DNA from: CATOSP01 sp965197545 | Lineage (GTDB): Bacteria > Chloroflexota > Dehalococcoidia > Lucifugimonadales > UBA3495 | Length of the DNA: 64,000 nucleotides | Direction of reading: 5' to 3' | Assembly: GCA_965197545.1 (NCBI GenBank) | Contig: CBDANJ010000008.1 | Location: 2,604,001-2,668,000 of the forward strand | Shown here: one piece after another, positions 40,342 through 50,419 of the stretch | Numbering within the stretch: the stretch's first letter is position 1 | Layout: each line of letters begins with the position of its first letter | Notes under the pieces: model-generated | The model's database searches: none | What the model was told of the DNA's origin: nothing | Seen by the model: only the letters and a program-made list of their open reading frames with translations | Program-made: the position numbers and the translations under genes

Positions 40342-43300
40342 CTACCCGCTGGCCCGGAGCGCCTCAACTTCCCGTTCAAGGCGCTGGATATCCTGCTCAC
40401 TCAGGTTGAAATACTTGGCGGCGGGGTGATGGACGACTACCGCCGACACCGACGACTCCGGATCCATCATGTACTCTTCGGTCAGCTCGACGCCAATGTT
40501 GGAAGTCACGTCAAGCAGGCTGAATAGCTTCTCCTGGTCCTCCAAGCGGGGGCAAGCCGGGTATCCGAACGAATACCTGCAACCCCTGTACTGTGCCCGG
40601 AAAAGGTCTTGGTAACTTAGACCGGCACGGTCGCCGACTCCCCACATCTGGCGGATCTGCTGGTGCAACAGCTCCGCAAACCCTTCCGCGGACTCCAAGG
40701 CCAGCGCCTGCAGAATGTGCGCGTTCAGGTATTGCCCCTCGGCCATCCACTTCTCCGCCAGACTGCGGATTCCGGGCCCGATGGAGGTTACAAACATGGC
40801 GACATAATCAACGCCGTGTCCGGACCCTGACGCCCGCCCGTTGCCCCCTGAGGACCTGGGAAGCACGTAATCCGACAGGCAGAGCCCGTCTCGCTGCGCC
40901 TGCCGTCCGAAGTGAAAACGCTCGATGACCGTGTTCCCGTCCGGCCCGAGGACCAGCAGCGATTGCCCGTCTGACTGGCAGGGGAAGAACTTGAAAACGG
41001 CGTTGGCCCTGATCTCAGGGTGGGCCAACACCAAGTCCTCCACCTTGCGAACGGAGTCGCGCAACTCGGCTGCCGCCGGGTCTCCCGATTCAAGGGCGTC
41101 GGCGAAACGTCCATTAAATCCCAGGTGCCGCGTGTAGAGCATCTGGGGATTGATGTACGGGAAGATCTCTCCCATATCGTAGTCGCGGAGCACGTGCGGG
41201 AGAAGGTCGGGAGGCCTCGGGAACTCGATATCCCATGGGACCTTCGCGGCCGGGACGGGGTCCTTCTCGTCCTTCGGTTCCGCGCGTTGGACTTCGGCTT
41301 CGATCATCTGGTTAGTTTCAGCCTGGAGGGACATAGCCAGCTTCTGCCGCTCGTCATCGTCCTGTATCAGGTTGGCCAGGGCCAGCCCGCTCATGGCGTC
41401 CTGAGAGTAGGCCACCAACCCGCCGTATTCCGGGGCAATTTGCAGGCGCGTAAACCGGTTGGACAGGGCCGCTCCTCCCACCAGGATGGGGCAATCAATC
41501 TGGGCCTGGCGCAGGTCGTGGACGGTCTCGACCATCATCCTGGCTGACTTCACCAGCAACCCGGAAAGGCCGATGATGTCCGGGTTATGACGCTGGCAAG
41601 CCTCAATGAGGTCCTGAGGCGGGACTTTAATCCCCAGGTTTATCACCCGGTAACCGTTGTTCGACAGGATGATATCCACCAGGTTCTTCCCAATGTCATG
41701 GACATCGCCCTTTACGGTGGCCAGCACGACGCTGCCCTTCTGTGCGCTGTCGTTTCGTTCCATGTGGGGTTCGAGATGCGCTACAGCGGCCTTCATGGAC
41801 TCGGCTGACTGAAGCACTTCCGCGACGATGAGTTGGTTGGCGTTGAACTGACGCCCCACCTCTTCCATGCCTGCCATCAAAGGGCCATTAATGATCTCAA
41901 GGGGAGGGCGACCGCTTAACGCTTCGTCAAGGTCGTCGGTCAAGCCCTCCTTGGTGCCCTCGATGATGGCCAGGGAAAGCCGTTCGTCCAGGGGAAGTTG
42001 GAGCCGGTCCTGGGCCGTCGATTTTGGCGCCTTGTCTCGGAAGTGGGCTGCGAACGCCGCCACCGGATCGTCACCCCGGTACCAGATGAGGTCTTCGGCA
42101 AGCTGCCGCTCTTCTTCCGGAATCGACGTGTAACGCTGCATTAGTTCGGCATTGACGATGGCCATGTCGAGCCCGGCTTGGACGCAGTGGTAGAGAAACA
42201 CCGAGTTGAGCACCTCACGCCCCGCAGACGGCAGGCCGAAGGAGACGTTGGAAATCCCAAGCACTGTCTTGGTCTGGGGGAGAGCTTCCTTAATTAGCCG
42301 CACGCCCTCAATGGTCTCGGCGGCGGAACCGACGTAATTCTGGTCTCCGGTGCCGCACGGGAATACCAACGGATCGAAGATGACGTCTTCCAGCGGAACG
42401 CCGTATTTTTCGTTAAGGATTGAGGCGGAGCGCTTGGCAATTTCCAATTTCCGTTGACGGGTGATGGCCTGGGCTTGCTCCTTGTCCTCGTCGATACAGC
42501 CGACCACCAGGGCCGCGCCGAACCGGCGGGCCAGCGGCACCACGGCATCGAATCGCGCCTCGCCGTCCTCCAGGTTCACCGAGTTGATTACGGCCTTGCC
42601 TTGCAGCTTTTTCAAAGACAGCTCGATAACATCCGCGTCGGTGGAGTCGACCATGATCGTTGCCTTGACCTTTTTGGTCAGAAGGTCGAGGAAGGTCTCC
42701 ATGTCCGCCGACTCGTTGCGGTCGGGGTCCTGGAGGCACACGTCCAGGATGTGCGCCCCGTTTCTTACCTGGCGGCGGCCTATTTCCGCCGACTCTTCAA
42801 ACGCTCCCTGTGAGATCAACCGGCGGAAACGGCGGCTACCCAGCACGTTGGTCCGTTCTCCTACGATTACCGGGCGGGTGTCTTCGTCCACCAACAGAGC
42901 CTCGATCCCTGATACCCTAGTCTCCTGAGACTCCACCGTTTGGCGGGCCGGTCTCCCCTGGGCTGCTTGGCCCAACAACCGAACGTGATCGGGCACAGTG
43001 CCGCAGCAGCCGCCCACGACGTTCAACCAACCGGACTCCATGAACCGCGATACCGTAGCCGCCATCATTTCCGGGGTCTCGTTATACGTGCCGTTCTCGT
43101 CGGGCAAACCGGCGTTGGGAACGCAGGCAACGGGGAAGCGAGACAGGCTGGCCAAGGTCCGCACGTGGTCGGTCATAAACTCCGGACCGGTCGCGCAGTT
43201 GAATCCTATCCAGAGCAGGTCCCGGTGGGCCAGTGAGGTATAAAAGGCTTCGGCATCCTGACCTGCGAGCAAGGTCCCCATAGGCTCTACCGTACCCTGT

Positions 43301-43887
43301 ACCGCCACTGGGACTCTGCGGCCCAGTTCGTCAAACGCCCGGTCGATACCCTCTAACCCCGCTTTTACGTTGATCGTGTCCTGGGCTGTCTCCAGCAGCA
43401 GCACATCCACGCCGCCTTCCATCAACCCGGCGGCCTGCTCCTGGTACGACGCCGCCAACTCGTCGAAGGTCACACCACCGGTAACTGAAATCGCCTTGGT
43501 GGTTGGTCCCATTGACCCGGCAACGAAGCGGGGCTTATCCGGAGCGGACGCCGCTTCGGCCAGCCCACGGGCGAGCCTGGCGGCTTCCTGGTTGATCTTC
43601 CGGGCCTCGTGGGCTAAACCGTATTCGGCCAGGACTATCGACGTTGCGCCAAATGTGTTCGTCTCAAGGATGTCGGCTCCGGCATCCAAAAAATTCTGAT
43701 GGATTCCCAATACGGCGTCCGGCTTGGTCAGGACCAGATACTCGTTGCAACCCTCGTATTCCGGCCCACCGAAGTCTTCAGGTCCCAGATCAAGTTCCTG
43801 GATCGCCGTGCCCATGGCCCCGTCGAGCACCAGAATCCGTTCCTTTATTAGCGATATTAGTTGTTCAGCACGTGGTTCATAGACCAT
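40342..43887 (-). CDS. metH: Cobalamin-dependent methionine synthase
   Basis: A protein of 1,181 residues with all four MetH modules. The homocysteine-binding barrel starts at LDGAMGTAIQELDLG and has zinc cysteines in NCATGPE and GGCCGT. The pterin-binding domain is marked by IVGERTNVLGSRRFRRLI and VDSTDADVIELSLKKLQGK. The B12 domain contains GDVHDIGKNLVDIIL with the cobalt-ligand His. The AdoMet reactivation domain has RGCRYSFGYPACP. It transfers methyl from 5-methyl-THF to homocysteine through B12. The start is ATG 43887; GTG 43893 is possible. No cobalamin riboswitch was seen in the short upstream gap. Confidence 0.95.
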   Translation of the reverse strand: MVYEPRAEQLISLIKERILVLDGAMGTAIQELDLGPEDFGGPEYEGCNEYLVLTKPDAVLGIHQNFLDAGADILETNTFGATSIVLAEYGLAHEARKINQEAARLARGLAEAASAPDKPRFVAGSMGPTTKAISVTGGVTFDELAASYQEQAAGLMEGGVDVLLLETAQDTINVKAGLEGIDRAFDELGRRVPVAVQGTVEPMGTLLAGQDAEAFYTSLAHRDLLWIGFNCATGPEFMTDHVRTLASLSRFPVACVPNAGLPDENGTYNETPEMMAATVSRFMESGWLNVVGGCCGTVPDHVRLLGQAAQGRPARQTVESQETRVSGIEALLVDEDTRPVIVGERTNVLGSRRFRRLISQGAFEESAEIGRRQVRNGAHILDVCLQDPDRNESADMETFLDLLTKKVKATIMVDSTDADVIELSLKKLQGKAVINSVNLEDGEARFDAVVPLARRFGAALVVGCIDEDKEQAQAITRQRKLEIAKRSASILNEKYGVPLEDVIFDPLVFPCGTGDQNYVGSAAETIEGVRLIKEALPQTKTVLGISNVSFGLPSAGREVLNSVFLYHCVQAGLDMAIVNAELMQRYTSIPEEERQLAEDLIWYRGDDPVAAFAAHFRDKAPKSTAQDRLQLPLDERLSLAIIEGTKEGLTDDLDEALSGRPPLEIINGPLMAGMEEVGRQFNANQLIVAEVLQSAESMKAAVAHLEPHMERNDSAQKGSVVLATVKGDVHDIGKNLVDIILSNNGYRVINLGIKVPPQDLIEACQRHNPDIIGLSGLLVKSARMMVETVHDLRQAQIDCPILVGGAALSNRFTRLQIAPEYGGLVAYSQDAMSGLALANLIQDDDERQKLAMSLQAETNQMIEAEVQRAEPKDEKDPVPAAKVPWDIEFPRPPDLLPHVLRDYDMGEIFPYINPQMLYTRHLGFNGRFADALESGDPAAAELRDSVRKVEDLVLAHPEIRANAVFKFFPCQSDGQSLLVLGPDGNTVIERFHFGRQAQRDGLCLSDYVLPRSSGGNGRASGSGHGVDYVAMFVTSIGPGIRSLAEKWMAEGQYLNAHILQALALESAEGFAELLHQQIRQMWGVGDRAGLSYQDLFRAQYRGCRYSFGYPACPRLEDQEKLFSLLDVTSNIGVELTEEYMMDPESSVSAVVVHHPAAKYFNLSEQDIQRLEREVEALRASG

Positions 43888-43974
43888 AAGCACTTCGCCA
43901 TAGCTAAATTTGCGTTGTCAATTATACCAGCCGACTGTCGACCGGCTGACTCGGAGTTGTCCTCGTCCGGGAGT

Positions 43975-46575
43975 CTAGCTTCCAAACCAGTCGGACACGG
44001 CGGAGCGGTTCCTGTCTAGCCAACGGCTGTTGAGCCGGACCCGTTCAAGGGACTGTCGGATGGTCCGTTCGCCAGCCGGCGCGGGATGGCCCCGGAAGAA
44101 CTCTTCGACTTCCTCGATTCTTGACTCATCGTTGAAGTGGCCACAAATGGATACTAGCCGCATCAGGCCGAATCCGCCGCCGCCGTAGCGCCGGTCGAAT
44201 TCTTCCCAGTTATCCTTCAGGAATTGCCAGGCCAACTCCCGGCCCTTGGTGTTGGCCGCCACCGCCGTTACCACGCTAATGGTGTCCTGGGACCGAACAT
44301 CCGTGGTTAGGGTGCGCTCTAGGGTTTCCGACAGAAGTTCGGGCTGGGAGAACCGGGACAACCCCAGGAGCAAGCGCATTTCTTCCTCTTGAAGCGGGGC
44401 CCTGCTCTTCAGGTCCCAGAGTTGACGATAGGTGGTTTCGTCGCCCGCGTGACCGGCTAGGGAGAACACCACTCCCCGAAGGTCCGGATGCACCTTTTCC
44501 CTGTCCTCGAGGAACATGTGGAAACGGTCCATCGCCTGGGAAAGGACATCGCCGTCCCCGTAACTCCCTGCCTGGCTGATCACGGTGGTGCGTAACAGGG
44601 CGTCCAGGTGACCCTCTCCGGCCCTGGGTTCCCATCCGGAGCGCCGGGCCGCCGGGGCGAACAGCTCCCGGGCGAATCGCTGGAACGCCTCAAAAGTGGG
44701 CTCGTCCGCCAGCATAGAATTAATGTCGTGCAGGTTGCTGGCCAGATCGCTCCAGACCGAGGCGTCGTCCTCGTTCTCATAGGCGCCCGCCAGGGTCAGG
44801 AATTGGCTCACGGGAAGCAGTCCGCCCCTGGAAAGAGCGTAGGCGTCGTTCTGAATCCCTAGACGGTCTGTCGCCGGAAGCTGCCTTTGCCGGATAGCCG
44901 GGACGAGCCGTTCCCAGTCCTCCTGGGGATAGTTGACGCGGAAGAATCCGGTCTGCTCCGGGTTGACCTTGAACCACCCCTCCTCGGCTCCTGTCGTGCT
45001 GGGTGCGGCCACCCGTAAGTTCGCCTGTCGAGAGTCCATAACCATCGAGGATGTATCGGATGCTCCGCCGGAGGAGACACCCACCGGGACCTGCCATACC
45101 TCGGGCTCCGGCTCAGTCTCCTCCTCGAGACGGTCGTAAACGAACCGCTCCTGGTGAAGAGTGAGGTCCAGGTTGCCGCCGCTTTCGGACGTCTCGATCC
45201 GCAGCACCGGATAACCCATCTGCTTGGTCCAAGAGTCCATGATCGAGGTCACAGGTTGCCCGGAAGTGGATTCCAGCGCAGACCAGAGGTCTTCGGTCCT
45301 GGCGTTGCCGTACAGGTGGGCCGACAGGTAACGTTGCAACCCCTGCTGGAAGATCTCCGGGCCGAGGAAATGCTCCAGCATCCGGATCACCGACGCACCC
45401 TTCGAGTAGCTGATAGCGTCGAATAGCTGGCTCACTTCTGCCGGGTCCTTGACCTCTTGCTCGATGGGGTGAGAGTTTTTCAGCCCGTCCAAACTCAGCG
45501 CCCGGTTGGTATCCATATTCACAAACTGGGTCCACATATCCCATTCCGGGAAGAGCCAGTCCACGGCCTTGCTGCCCATCCAGGAGGCGAAGCTTTCGTT
45601 CAACCAGAGATCGTCCCACCAGGCCATGGTGACCAGGTCGCCAAACCACATGTGGGCCATCTCGTGGGCCACAACCTCGGCGACCCGTTGCCTGGTGCCG
45701 GCGGAGGAGTTGGCCTGGTCGACCAGCAACGCGGTCTCCCGGTAGGTGATGGCGCCCCAGTTCTCCATCGCGCCCGCGGCAAAATCGGGGATTGCGATGT
45801 GGTCCAGTTTCTCTAGCGGGTAGGGGATTCCGAAATAGTCATTGAAGAAGCTCAACAACTTGACCGACGTATCGAGGGCGAATTCGCCCTGGTCCTCCTT
45901 GCCGCGCGTGGTCCAGACGCCGACCTCGGTTCGCTCGTTGGCCTGCTGGTGACTGCCCACCAAGTCCCCAACGACGAAGGCCAGGAGGTAGGTTGACATA
46001 ACCGGGGTCTCGCCAAACGTTATGGACTTCAACCCCGGTTCCGGTTCGGTCTCTTCGACGATGGGAGTATTGGACACCGCCACTAGGTCAGAGGGGATCA
46101 CCAGGGTGACCTCGAAACTGGCTTTGTGGGCGGGCTCGTCCCAGCAGGGGAAGGCGCGCCGGGCGTCTGTGGCCTCGAACTGGGTGGTGGCTAAGTAGCT
46201 CTGTTCCCCTTCAGGGTTCGTGTATTCGCTCCGGTAGAACCCGTGCAAACGGTCGTTCAGCACACCGGTGAACACGATGTCCAGGGTGGCGGCGCCGGCG
46301 GCGATGTTCTGGGAGAACCCCAGGCTCGCTGTCTGCCGCTCTTCATCATAGGTAATGGACGAAGCTGCGGTGGAAGATCCGCTCTGTTGGATGCTTGCAG
46401 ACGCTATCCCCAGGTCGATTGCGTTCAGCACGATCTCGGATGTCGGCTCGGCTACTTGGACCACGACGCTTTCACTTCCCTCAAAGGTGAAGCTGGTGAA
46501 GTCTGGTTTCAGGGTAAGCCGGTACTTCCTGGGAAGTACGGTGGTTGGCAGCACAACCGCCTCGGATGTGGTCAT
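43975..46575 (-). CDS. M1 family aminopeptidase
   Basis: An 866-residue zinc aminopeptidase. The exopeptidase motif is GAMENWGAITYRE. The zinc site is HEMAHMWFGDLVT (about residue 303) with the distal glutamate in WLNESFASWMG. An ERAP1-like C-terminal helical domain fills the last 330 residues. Its lack of a signal peptide suggests a cytoplasmic enzyme that trims peptides from the N-terminus. That fits the oligopeptide transporter further along, though they are not in one operon. It is transcribed alone, 87 bases upstream of metH on the same strand. Confidence 0.93.
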   Translation of the reverse strand: MTTSEAVVLPTTVLPRKYRLTLKPDFTSFTFEGSESVVVQVAEPTSEIVLNAIDLGIASASIQQSGSSTAASSITYDEERQTASLGFSQNIAAGAATLDIVFTGVLNDRLHGFYRSEYTNPEGEQSYLATTQFEATDARRAFPCWDEPAHKASFEVTLVIPSDLVAVSNTPIVEETEPEPGLKSITFGETPVMSTYLLAFVVGDLVGSHQQANERTEVGVWTTRGKEDQGEFALDTSVKLLSFFNDYFGIPYPLEKLDHIAIPDFAAGAMENWGAITYRETALLVDQANSSAGTRQRVAEVVAHEMAHMWFGDLVTMAWWDDLWLNESFASWMGSKAVDWLFPEWDMWTQFVNMDTNRALSLDGLKNSHPIEQEVKDPAEVSQLFDAISYSKGASVIRMLEHFLGPEIFQQGLQRYLSAHLYGNARTEDLWSALESTSGQPVTSIMDSWTKQMGYPVLRIETSESGGNLDLTLHQERFVYDRLEEETEPEPEVWQVPVGVSSGGASDTSSMVMDSRQANLRVAAPSTTGAEEGWFKVNPEQTGFFRVNYPQEDWERLVPAIRQRQLPATDRLGIQNDAYALSRGGLLPVSQFLTLAGAYENEDDASVWSDLASNLHDINSMLADEPTFEAFQRFARELFAPAARRSGWEPRAGEGHLDALLRTTVISQAGSYGDGDVLSQAMDRFHMFLEDREKVHPDLRGVVFSLAGHAGDETTYRQLWDLKSRAPLQEEEMRLLLGLSRFSQPELLSETLERTLTTDVRSQDTISVVTAVAANTKGRELAWQFLKDNWEEFDRRYGGGGFGLMRLVSICGHFNDESRIEEVEEFFRGHPAPAGERTIRQSLERVRLNSRWLDRNRSAVSDWFGS

Positions 46576-46956
46576 GGCCTGGTCCCTCCGTAAGTTTCTC
46601 TAAAATGTCCTTAAACGCCCATTCGCCTAATCGACCCTTACCCTCGGCGGGCCTGCCACGTTGGACGCAGGGTGTCCCCGGCAATAAGTGGACATCTCCA
46701 AGTTTACCATCATTTATGGAAGTGCGCCGATGGTGGAATCCGCTCCGCCGCTCAAGCACCCGGAAGCTACCTGCAACGGTCCCATCTTAAGCGCGATTGG
46801 AGTCCAGCCGTTTAGGTATGAATGCTATAATGGGTCACGACGCTTCAGGCCCTTGTTGACATTGGGAGCCGGAGACGATTCGATGTCCGTGTCGAGTGGG
46901 GCCAAGGCCAAAACGAATAGCCAAAACGACGGCCGAACTAACGGAAGGAATAATAA
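46576..46956. other. Divergent intergenic region between the aminopeptidase and leuC
   Basis: No gene is supported. It must hold the aminopeptidase promoter on the minus strand and the leuC promoter on the plus strand, of which a plus-strand extended -10 is visible at 46823-46831. No T-box or leucine-rich leader peptide was recognised in the leuC leader. Confidence 0.45.
46823..46831 (+). promoter_or_regulatory. Extended -10 promoter element upstream of leuC
   Basis: TGCTATAAT combines TGn with a perfect TATAAT. There is no good -35 at 17 bases, which is common for extended -10 promoters. It predicts a leader of about 120 bases before leuC. Confidence 0.55.
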
Positions 46957-48357
46957 ATGCCCGCGAAGACTTTGTTCGAAAAAATCTGGGAGACCCACGT
47001 AGTCCATGAGGAGCCGGGGGAACCAGTGCTCATCTATATAGACCTGCACTTGGTGCACGAAGTAACCTCTGCCCAGGCGTTCGATGGACTCCGCCTGGCG
47101 GGCCGAGGCGTGCGGCGCACCGACCTGACGGTAGCCACCGCAGACCACAACACCCCCACTTGGGACCTCACTATTCCCGTAACCGACGAGATATCCATGG
47201 CCCAGTTGGACGCCCTGTCCCGCAACTGCGAAGAATTTGGCGTAACCTTGTACGACCGATTCAGCCCTCTCCAGGGAATCGTCCATATCATCGGACCCGA
47301 CCTGGGCTACACCCAACCGGGCAAGACGGTGGTGTGTGGTGACAGCCATACCTCCACCCACGGCGCGTTGGGAGCGTTCGCAATAGGCATCGGCACCTCG
47401 GAAGTGGAACATGTACTCGCTACCCAGACCCTTAGGTCGTTTAAGCCCAACACAATGGAAGTCAGGGTCAACGGGAGCCTGCCTGCGGGCGTGACCGCCA
47501 AGGACATCATACTGGGGATCATCGGCCGCATCGGGATCAACGGAGGCACCGGACATGTAATCGAGTACACCGGCGAAGCCATTCGGTCCCTTTCGATGGA
47601 CGGCCGCATGACCGTCTGCAACATGAGCATTGAGGCTGGAGCCCGGGCGGGGATGATCGCGCCAGACGACACTACCTTTGAATATGTCCGGGGTCGCCAG
47701 TTCGCGCCCCAGGGCGCGGACTTCGACGCCGCTGTGGAACGATGGCGGCAACTAGCCACCGACCCAGGCGCAATTTACGATAAAACGGTGATAGTCGAAG
47801 CCTCAGAGCTGGAGCCCTACGTCACCTGGGGCACCAACCCCGGTATGGTCGCTCCGATCTCCGGGCGAGTCCCCGACCCTGCTTCCTTTGATGACGCCGC
47901 GGAACGTGAATCCGCTACCCGCGCCCTGGAGTACATGGACCTGAGGCCGGGTACCCCAATGCAGGACATTAAGATCGACCGCATTTTCCTCGGCGCATGT
48001 ACCAACGCCCGCCTCGAAGACTTGAGGGCCGCCGCCGAAGTGGTCAAGGGGCGCAAGGTGCATCCCGACGTGTACGCCATGGTTGTGCCGGGCTCGGCCA
48101 AGATCAAAAAGGAAGCGGAGGAAGAAGGACTGGACGCCATTTTCACGGAAGCGGGTCTGGACTGGCGCGTCGCCGGCTGCTCGATGTGTCTGGGCATGAA
48201 CCCGGACACCCTCGACCCCGGCCAACGCTGCGCAGCCACATCCAACCGCAACTTCGAAGGCCGTCAGGGCCAAGGAGGGCGCACCCACCTGGTGAGTCCG
48301 GCGATGGCCGCCGCCGCCGCGATAGCCGGCCACTTCGTGGACGTTCGGGACCTATAG
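46957..48357 (+). CDS. leuC: 3-isopropylmalate dehydratase large subunit
   Basis: A 466-residue aconitase-superfamily protein. Iron-sulfur cysteines lie in GACTNARLEDLRAAA and the pair CSMCLGMNPDTL. GDSHTSTHGALGAFAIGIGTS and TVCNMSIEAGARAGMIAPDD are LeuC signatures. With the small subunit it isomerises 2- to 3-isopropylmalate in leucine synthesis. GGAAGGAATAA precedes the ATG. The small subunit gene follows after one intervening Uma2 gene, so the complex is encoded in one transcription unit. Confidence 0.95.
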   Translation: MPAKTLFEKIWETHVVHEEPGEPVLIYIDLHLVHEVTSAQAFDGLRLAGRGVRRTDLTVATADHNTPTWDLTIPVTDEISMAQLDALSRNCEEFGVTLYDRFSPLQGIVHIIGPDLGYTQPGKTVVCGDSHTSTHGALGAFAIGIGTSEVEHVLATQTLRSFKPNTMEVRVNGSLPAGVTAKDIILGIIGRIGINGGTGHVIEYTGEAIRSLSMDGRMTVCNMSIEAGARAGMIAPDDTTFEYVRGRQFAPQGADFDAAVERWRQLATDPGAIYDKTVIVEASELEPYVTWGTNPGMVAPISGRVPDPASFDDAAERESATRALEYMDLRPGTPMQDIKIDRIFLGACTNARLEDLRAAAEVVKGRKVHPDVYAMVVPGSAKIKKEAEEEGLDAIFTEAGLDWRVAGCSMCLGMNPDTLDPGQRCAATSNRNFEGRQGQGGRTHLVSPAMAAAAAIAGHFVDVRDL

Positions 48358-48410
48358 AGACGGCCCTTTTGGCTCAGGAGTGATTCGGTAGACAAGTCGA
48401 AGAACGAACG

Positions 48411-49019
48411 ATGACTCAGTCCCCCTTGACGATAGAACGCACCGTTGCCAAGTGGCTGGCGTTGGACGTCCGCTCCTTGAATATCACCTATGCCCAGCTG
48501 TTGAGGCTGTCCTCGGACAATGAGGGACTGCGGTTCGAACTTTCCGCGGACGGTATGTTGATCGTAATGCCCCCTGCAAGTCTCTCTTCGAGCGGACAAA
48601 ACGCCCTGCTGACCGAACAGTTAGCCAGATGGACTCGGCACGACGGATCGGGCAAATCCTTCGATTCCTCAGGCGGGTTTACGCTGCCCAATGGCGCAAT
48701 CCGGTCTCCAGACGCCGCGTGGGTCTTGTTGGAAAAGTGGCTGGCCGTTGAAGCGGCGGACGTGGAGGCTTTCCCCTCAATCTCCCCTGACTTCGCGGTT
48801 GAACTCCGCTCCCCGTCAGACCGCTTGGCCATCATTCAAGCCAAGATGGTGGAATACATGGAAAACGGCGTTAGGCTTGGCTGGCTCATCGACCCACGGC
48901 AGCGGAGGGTACACATCTACCGGCCGGACCAGCCGCCCGAAATCCTGGAAGACCCAGGTGCGGTCTCCGCAGACCCGTTGCTGCCCGGCTTCGTGCTGGA
49001 CCTGAGCGAGATTTGGTAG
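48411..49019 (+). CDS. Uma2 family (DUF820) nuclease-fold protein
   Basis: A 202-residue Uma2 protein with the restriction-endonuclease-like core. LRFELSADGMLIVMPPASL contains the first conserved Glu. SPDAAWVLLEKW supplies the Asp, FAVELRSPSDRL the E, and YMENGVRLGWLIDPRQRRV the C-terminal consensus. The family has a PD-(D/E)xK-like active site and is expanded in Cyanobacteria and Chloroflexota, often in many copies. A biological role is not established. It is inserted between leuC and leuD, in the same orientation, with short gaps. Confidence 0.88.
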   Translation: MTQSPLTIERTVAKWLALDVRSLNITYAQLLRLSSDNEGLRFELSADGMLIVMPPASLSSSGQNALLTEQLARWTRHDGSGKSFDSSGGFTLPNGAIRSPDAAWVLLEKWLAVEAADVEAFPSISPDFAVELRSPSDRLAIIQAKMVEYMENGVRLGWLIDPRQRRVHIYRPDQPPEILEDPGAVSADPLLPGFVLDLSEIW

Positions 49020-49063
49020 CCGGACGGGTCTGGCTACATTCAATTTAACTGGAGAGGAACATC

Positions 49064-49657
49064 ATGGACCCATTCACCGAGGTAAGCGGCGCGGTGGCGC
49101 CCCTGGATCGCGTCAACGTCGACACCGACCAGATTATCCCGGCGTTTCATCTGAAGAGCATCGCCAGCAGCGGCTTCGAGGACGCCCTTTTCTCCCGCTG
49201 GCGCTACAACGAGGACGGCAGTCCCAGGCCCGAATTCGTCCTTAACCAGCCCGCGTACACCAGCGCCAAGGTGTTGGTGGCGGGCCACAACTTCGGTTGC
49301 GGCTCCTCCCGGGAACACGCTCCCTGGGCGCTGCGCGATTATGGGATTAAGTGCATCATCGCGCCCAGCTTCGCCGACATCTTCTACAACAACTGCTTCA
49401 AGAACGGCCTGCTACCGCTGCGGCTTAGCGAAGAACAGGTGCGGCAGGTGATGGACAAGGCCCAGTCCAAACCCGGCGTCAACCTCACTGTCGACCTGGT
49501 GGGTCAGCGCCTGTGGGACGAAGACGAGGACATTTCGATCTCGTTCGAAGTCGATCCCGCCCGCCGTCACAACCTCGTCAACGGCCTGGATGACATAGGC
49601 CTGACCTTGCAGCATGAGGACAAGATCGCGGCCTACGAGGCTTCGCGGGGGGTGTAG
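49064..49657 (+). CDS. leuD: 3-isopropylmalate dehydratase small subunit
   Basis: A 197-residue protein with the LeuD swivel-domain motifs: VNVDTDQIIPAFHLKS, the NFGCGSSREHAPWALRDYGI loop that binds the substrate carboxylates, and ADIFYNNCFKNGLLPLRL. It pairs with LeuC. GGAGAGGAAC precedes the ATG closely. It is separated from leuC by one Uma2 gene, and another Uma2 gene follows it. Confidence 0.95.
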   Translation: MDPFTEVSGAVAPLDRVNVDTDQIIPAFHLKSIASSGFEDALFSRWRYNEDGSPRPEFVLNQPAYTSAKVLVAGHNFGCGSSREHAPWALRDYGIKCIIAPSFADIFYNNCFKNGLLPLRLSEEQVRQVMDKAQSKPGVNLTVDLVGQRLWDEDEDISISFEVDPARRHNLVNGLDDIGLTLQHEDKIAAYEASRGV

Positions 49658-49769
49658 CGCCTGGGGTTTCTCAATCCTCGATTAGTATTGCCTTGGTATC
49701 CTGAGCGCAGCGCATCGGATTCGAAGGACTGCCGTCGGCATACTCCGCTTATACTGAGCGGGCTACGCA

Positions 49770-50405
49770 TTGTCCAAAACTGAAAAACCCAAACTTACCG
49801 GCTTGACCCCTGAACAGGGCGGTACGTACTTGCCCAATCCGCTGGTCCTGAGACTCTCCGCAATCAAGATGACCGACGATCAGTTCCTGGAGTTCTGTTC
49901 TGAGAACGGGGACTTGCGGTTCGAGTTGACGGCGAAGGGGGAGTTGGTCGTTATGCCGCCAGTTGGTTCGGAAACCGGGTGGCGGGAGGGCAAGCTGGTC
50001 GTGCGCCTGGGCGTTTGGGCTGAGCGGGACGGTACGGGACTGGCCTTTGGCCCTTCGGCGGGGTTTACTTTACCCAACGGCGCAATCCGCGCGCCGGATG
50101 CCTCTTGGATCGTACGGTCCCGTTGGGATGTATTGTCCGCCGATGAAAAGGCCAAGTACGCTCCCATCTGCCCCGACTTTGTGATTGAACTCCGTTCCCC
50201 GTCAGACTCTCTGCGGATAATCCAGGACAAGCTGGAGGAGTACGTAGAGAACGGCTCGCGGCTGGGGTGGCTCATCGACCCACGACAGCGTTGCGTGTAC
50301 GTGTACGAGCCCGGCCAGCCGATGGTCAGGCTGGATAGTCCGGGTATTCTCTCTGGAGGAACGGTACTCCCGGGCTTCGAGTTAGACCTGGGGGAGATTT
50401 GGTAA
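49770..50405 (+). CDS. Uma2 family (DUF820) nuclease-fold protein, second copy
   Basis: A 211-residue Uma2 protein starting at TTG 49770. It is clearly related to the copy between leuC and leuD: LRFELTAKGELVVMPPVGSE, RAPDASWIVRSRWD, FVIELRSPSDSLRIIQDKLE, GWLIDPRQRCVYVYEPGQP and a matching LGEIW end. The conserved acidic residues of the nuclease-like site are kept. The two copies probably arose by duplication around leuD. It ends 14 bases before the convergent CoA-transferase gene. Its start codon is uncertain, since the nearby upstream sequence lacks a clear Shine-Dalgarno. Confidence 0.87.
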   Translation: MSKTEKPKLTGLTPEQGGTYLPNPLVLRLSAIKMTDDQFLEFCSENGDLRFELTAKGELVVMPPVGSETGWREGKLVVRLGVWAERDGTGLAFGPSAGFTLPNGAIRAPDASWIVRSRWDVLSADEKAKYAPICPDFVIELRSPSDSLRIIQDKLEEYVENGSRLGWLIDPRQRCVYVYEPGQPMVRLDSPGILSGGTVLPGFELDLGEIW

Positions 50406-50419
50406 CGGCGATTGGGGAA

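Noticed and set aside
43888..43974. Cobalamin riboswitch before metH
   Set aside because: The gap is only about 87 bases and lacks a B12-box-like sequence.
46832..46956. Leucine attenuator leader or T-box before leuC
   Set aside because: No short frame rich in Leu codons and no T-box core sequence was found.
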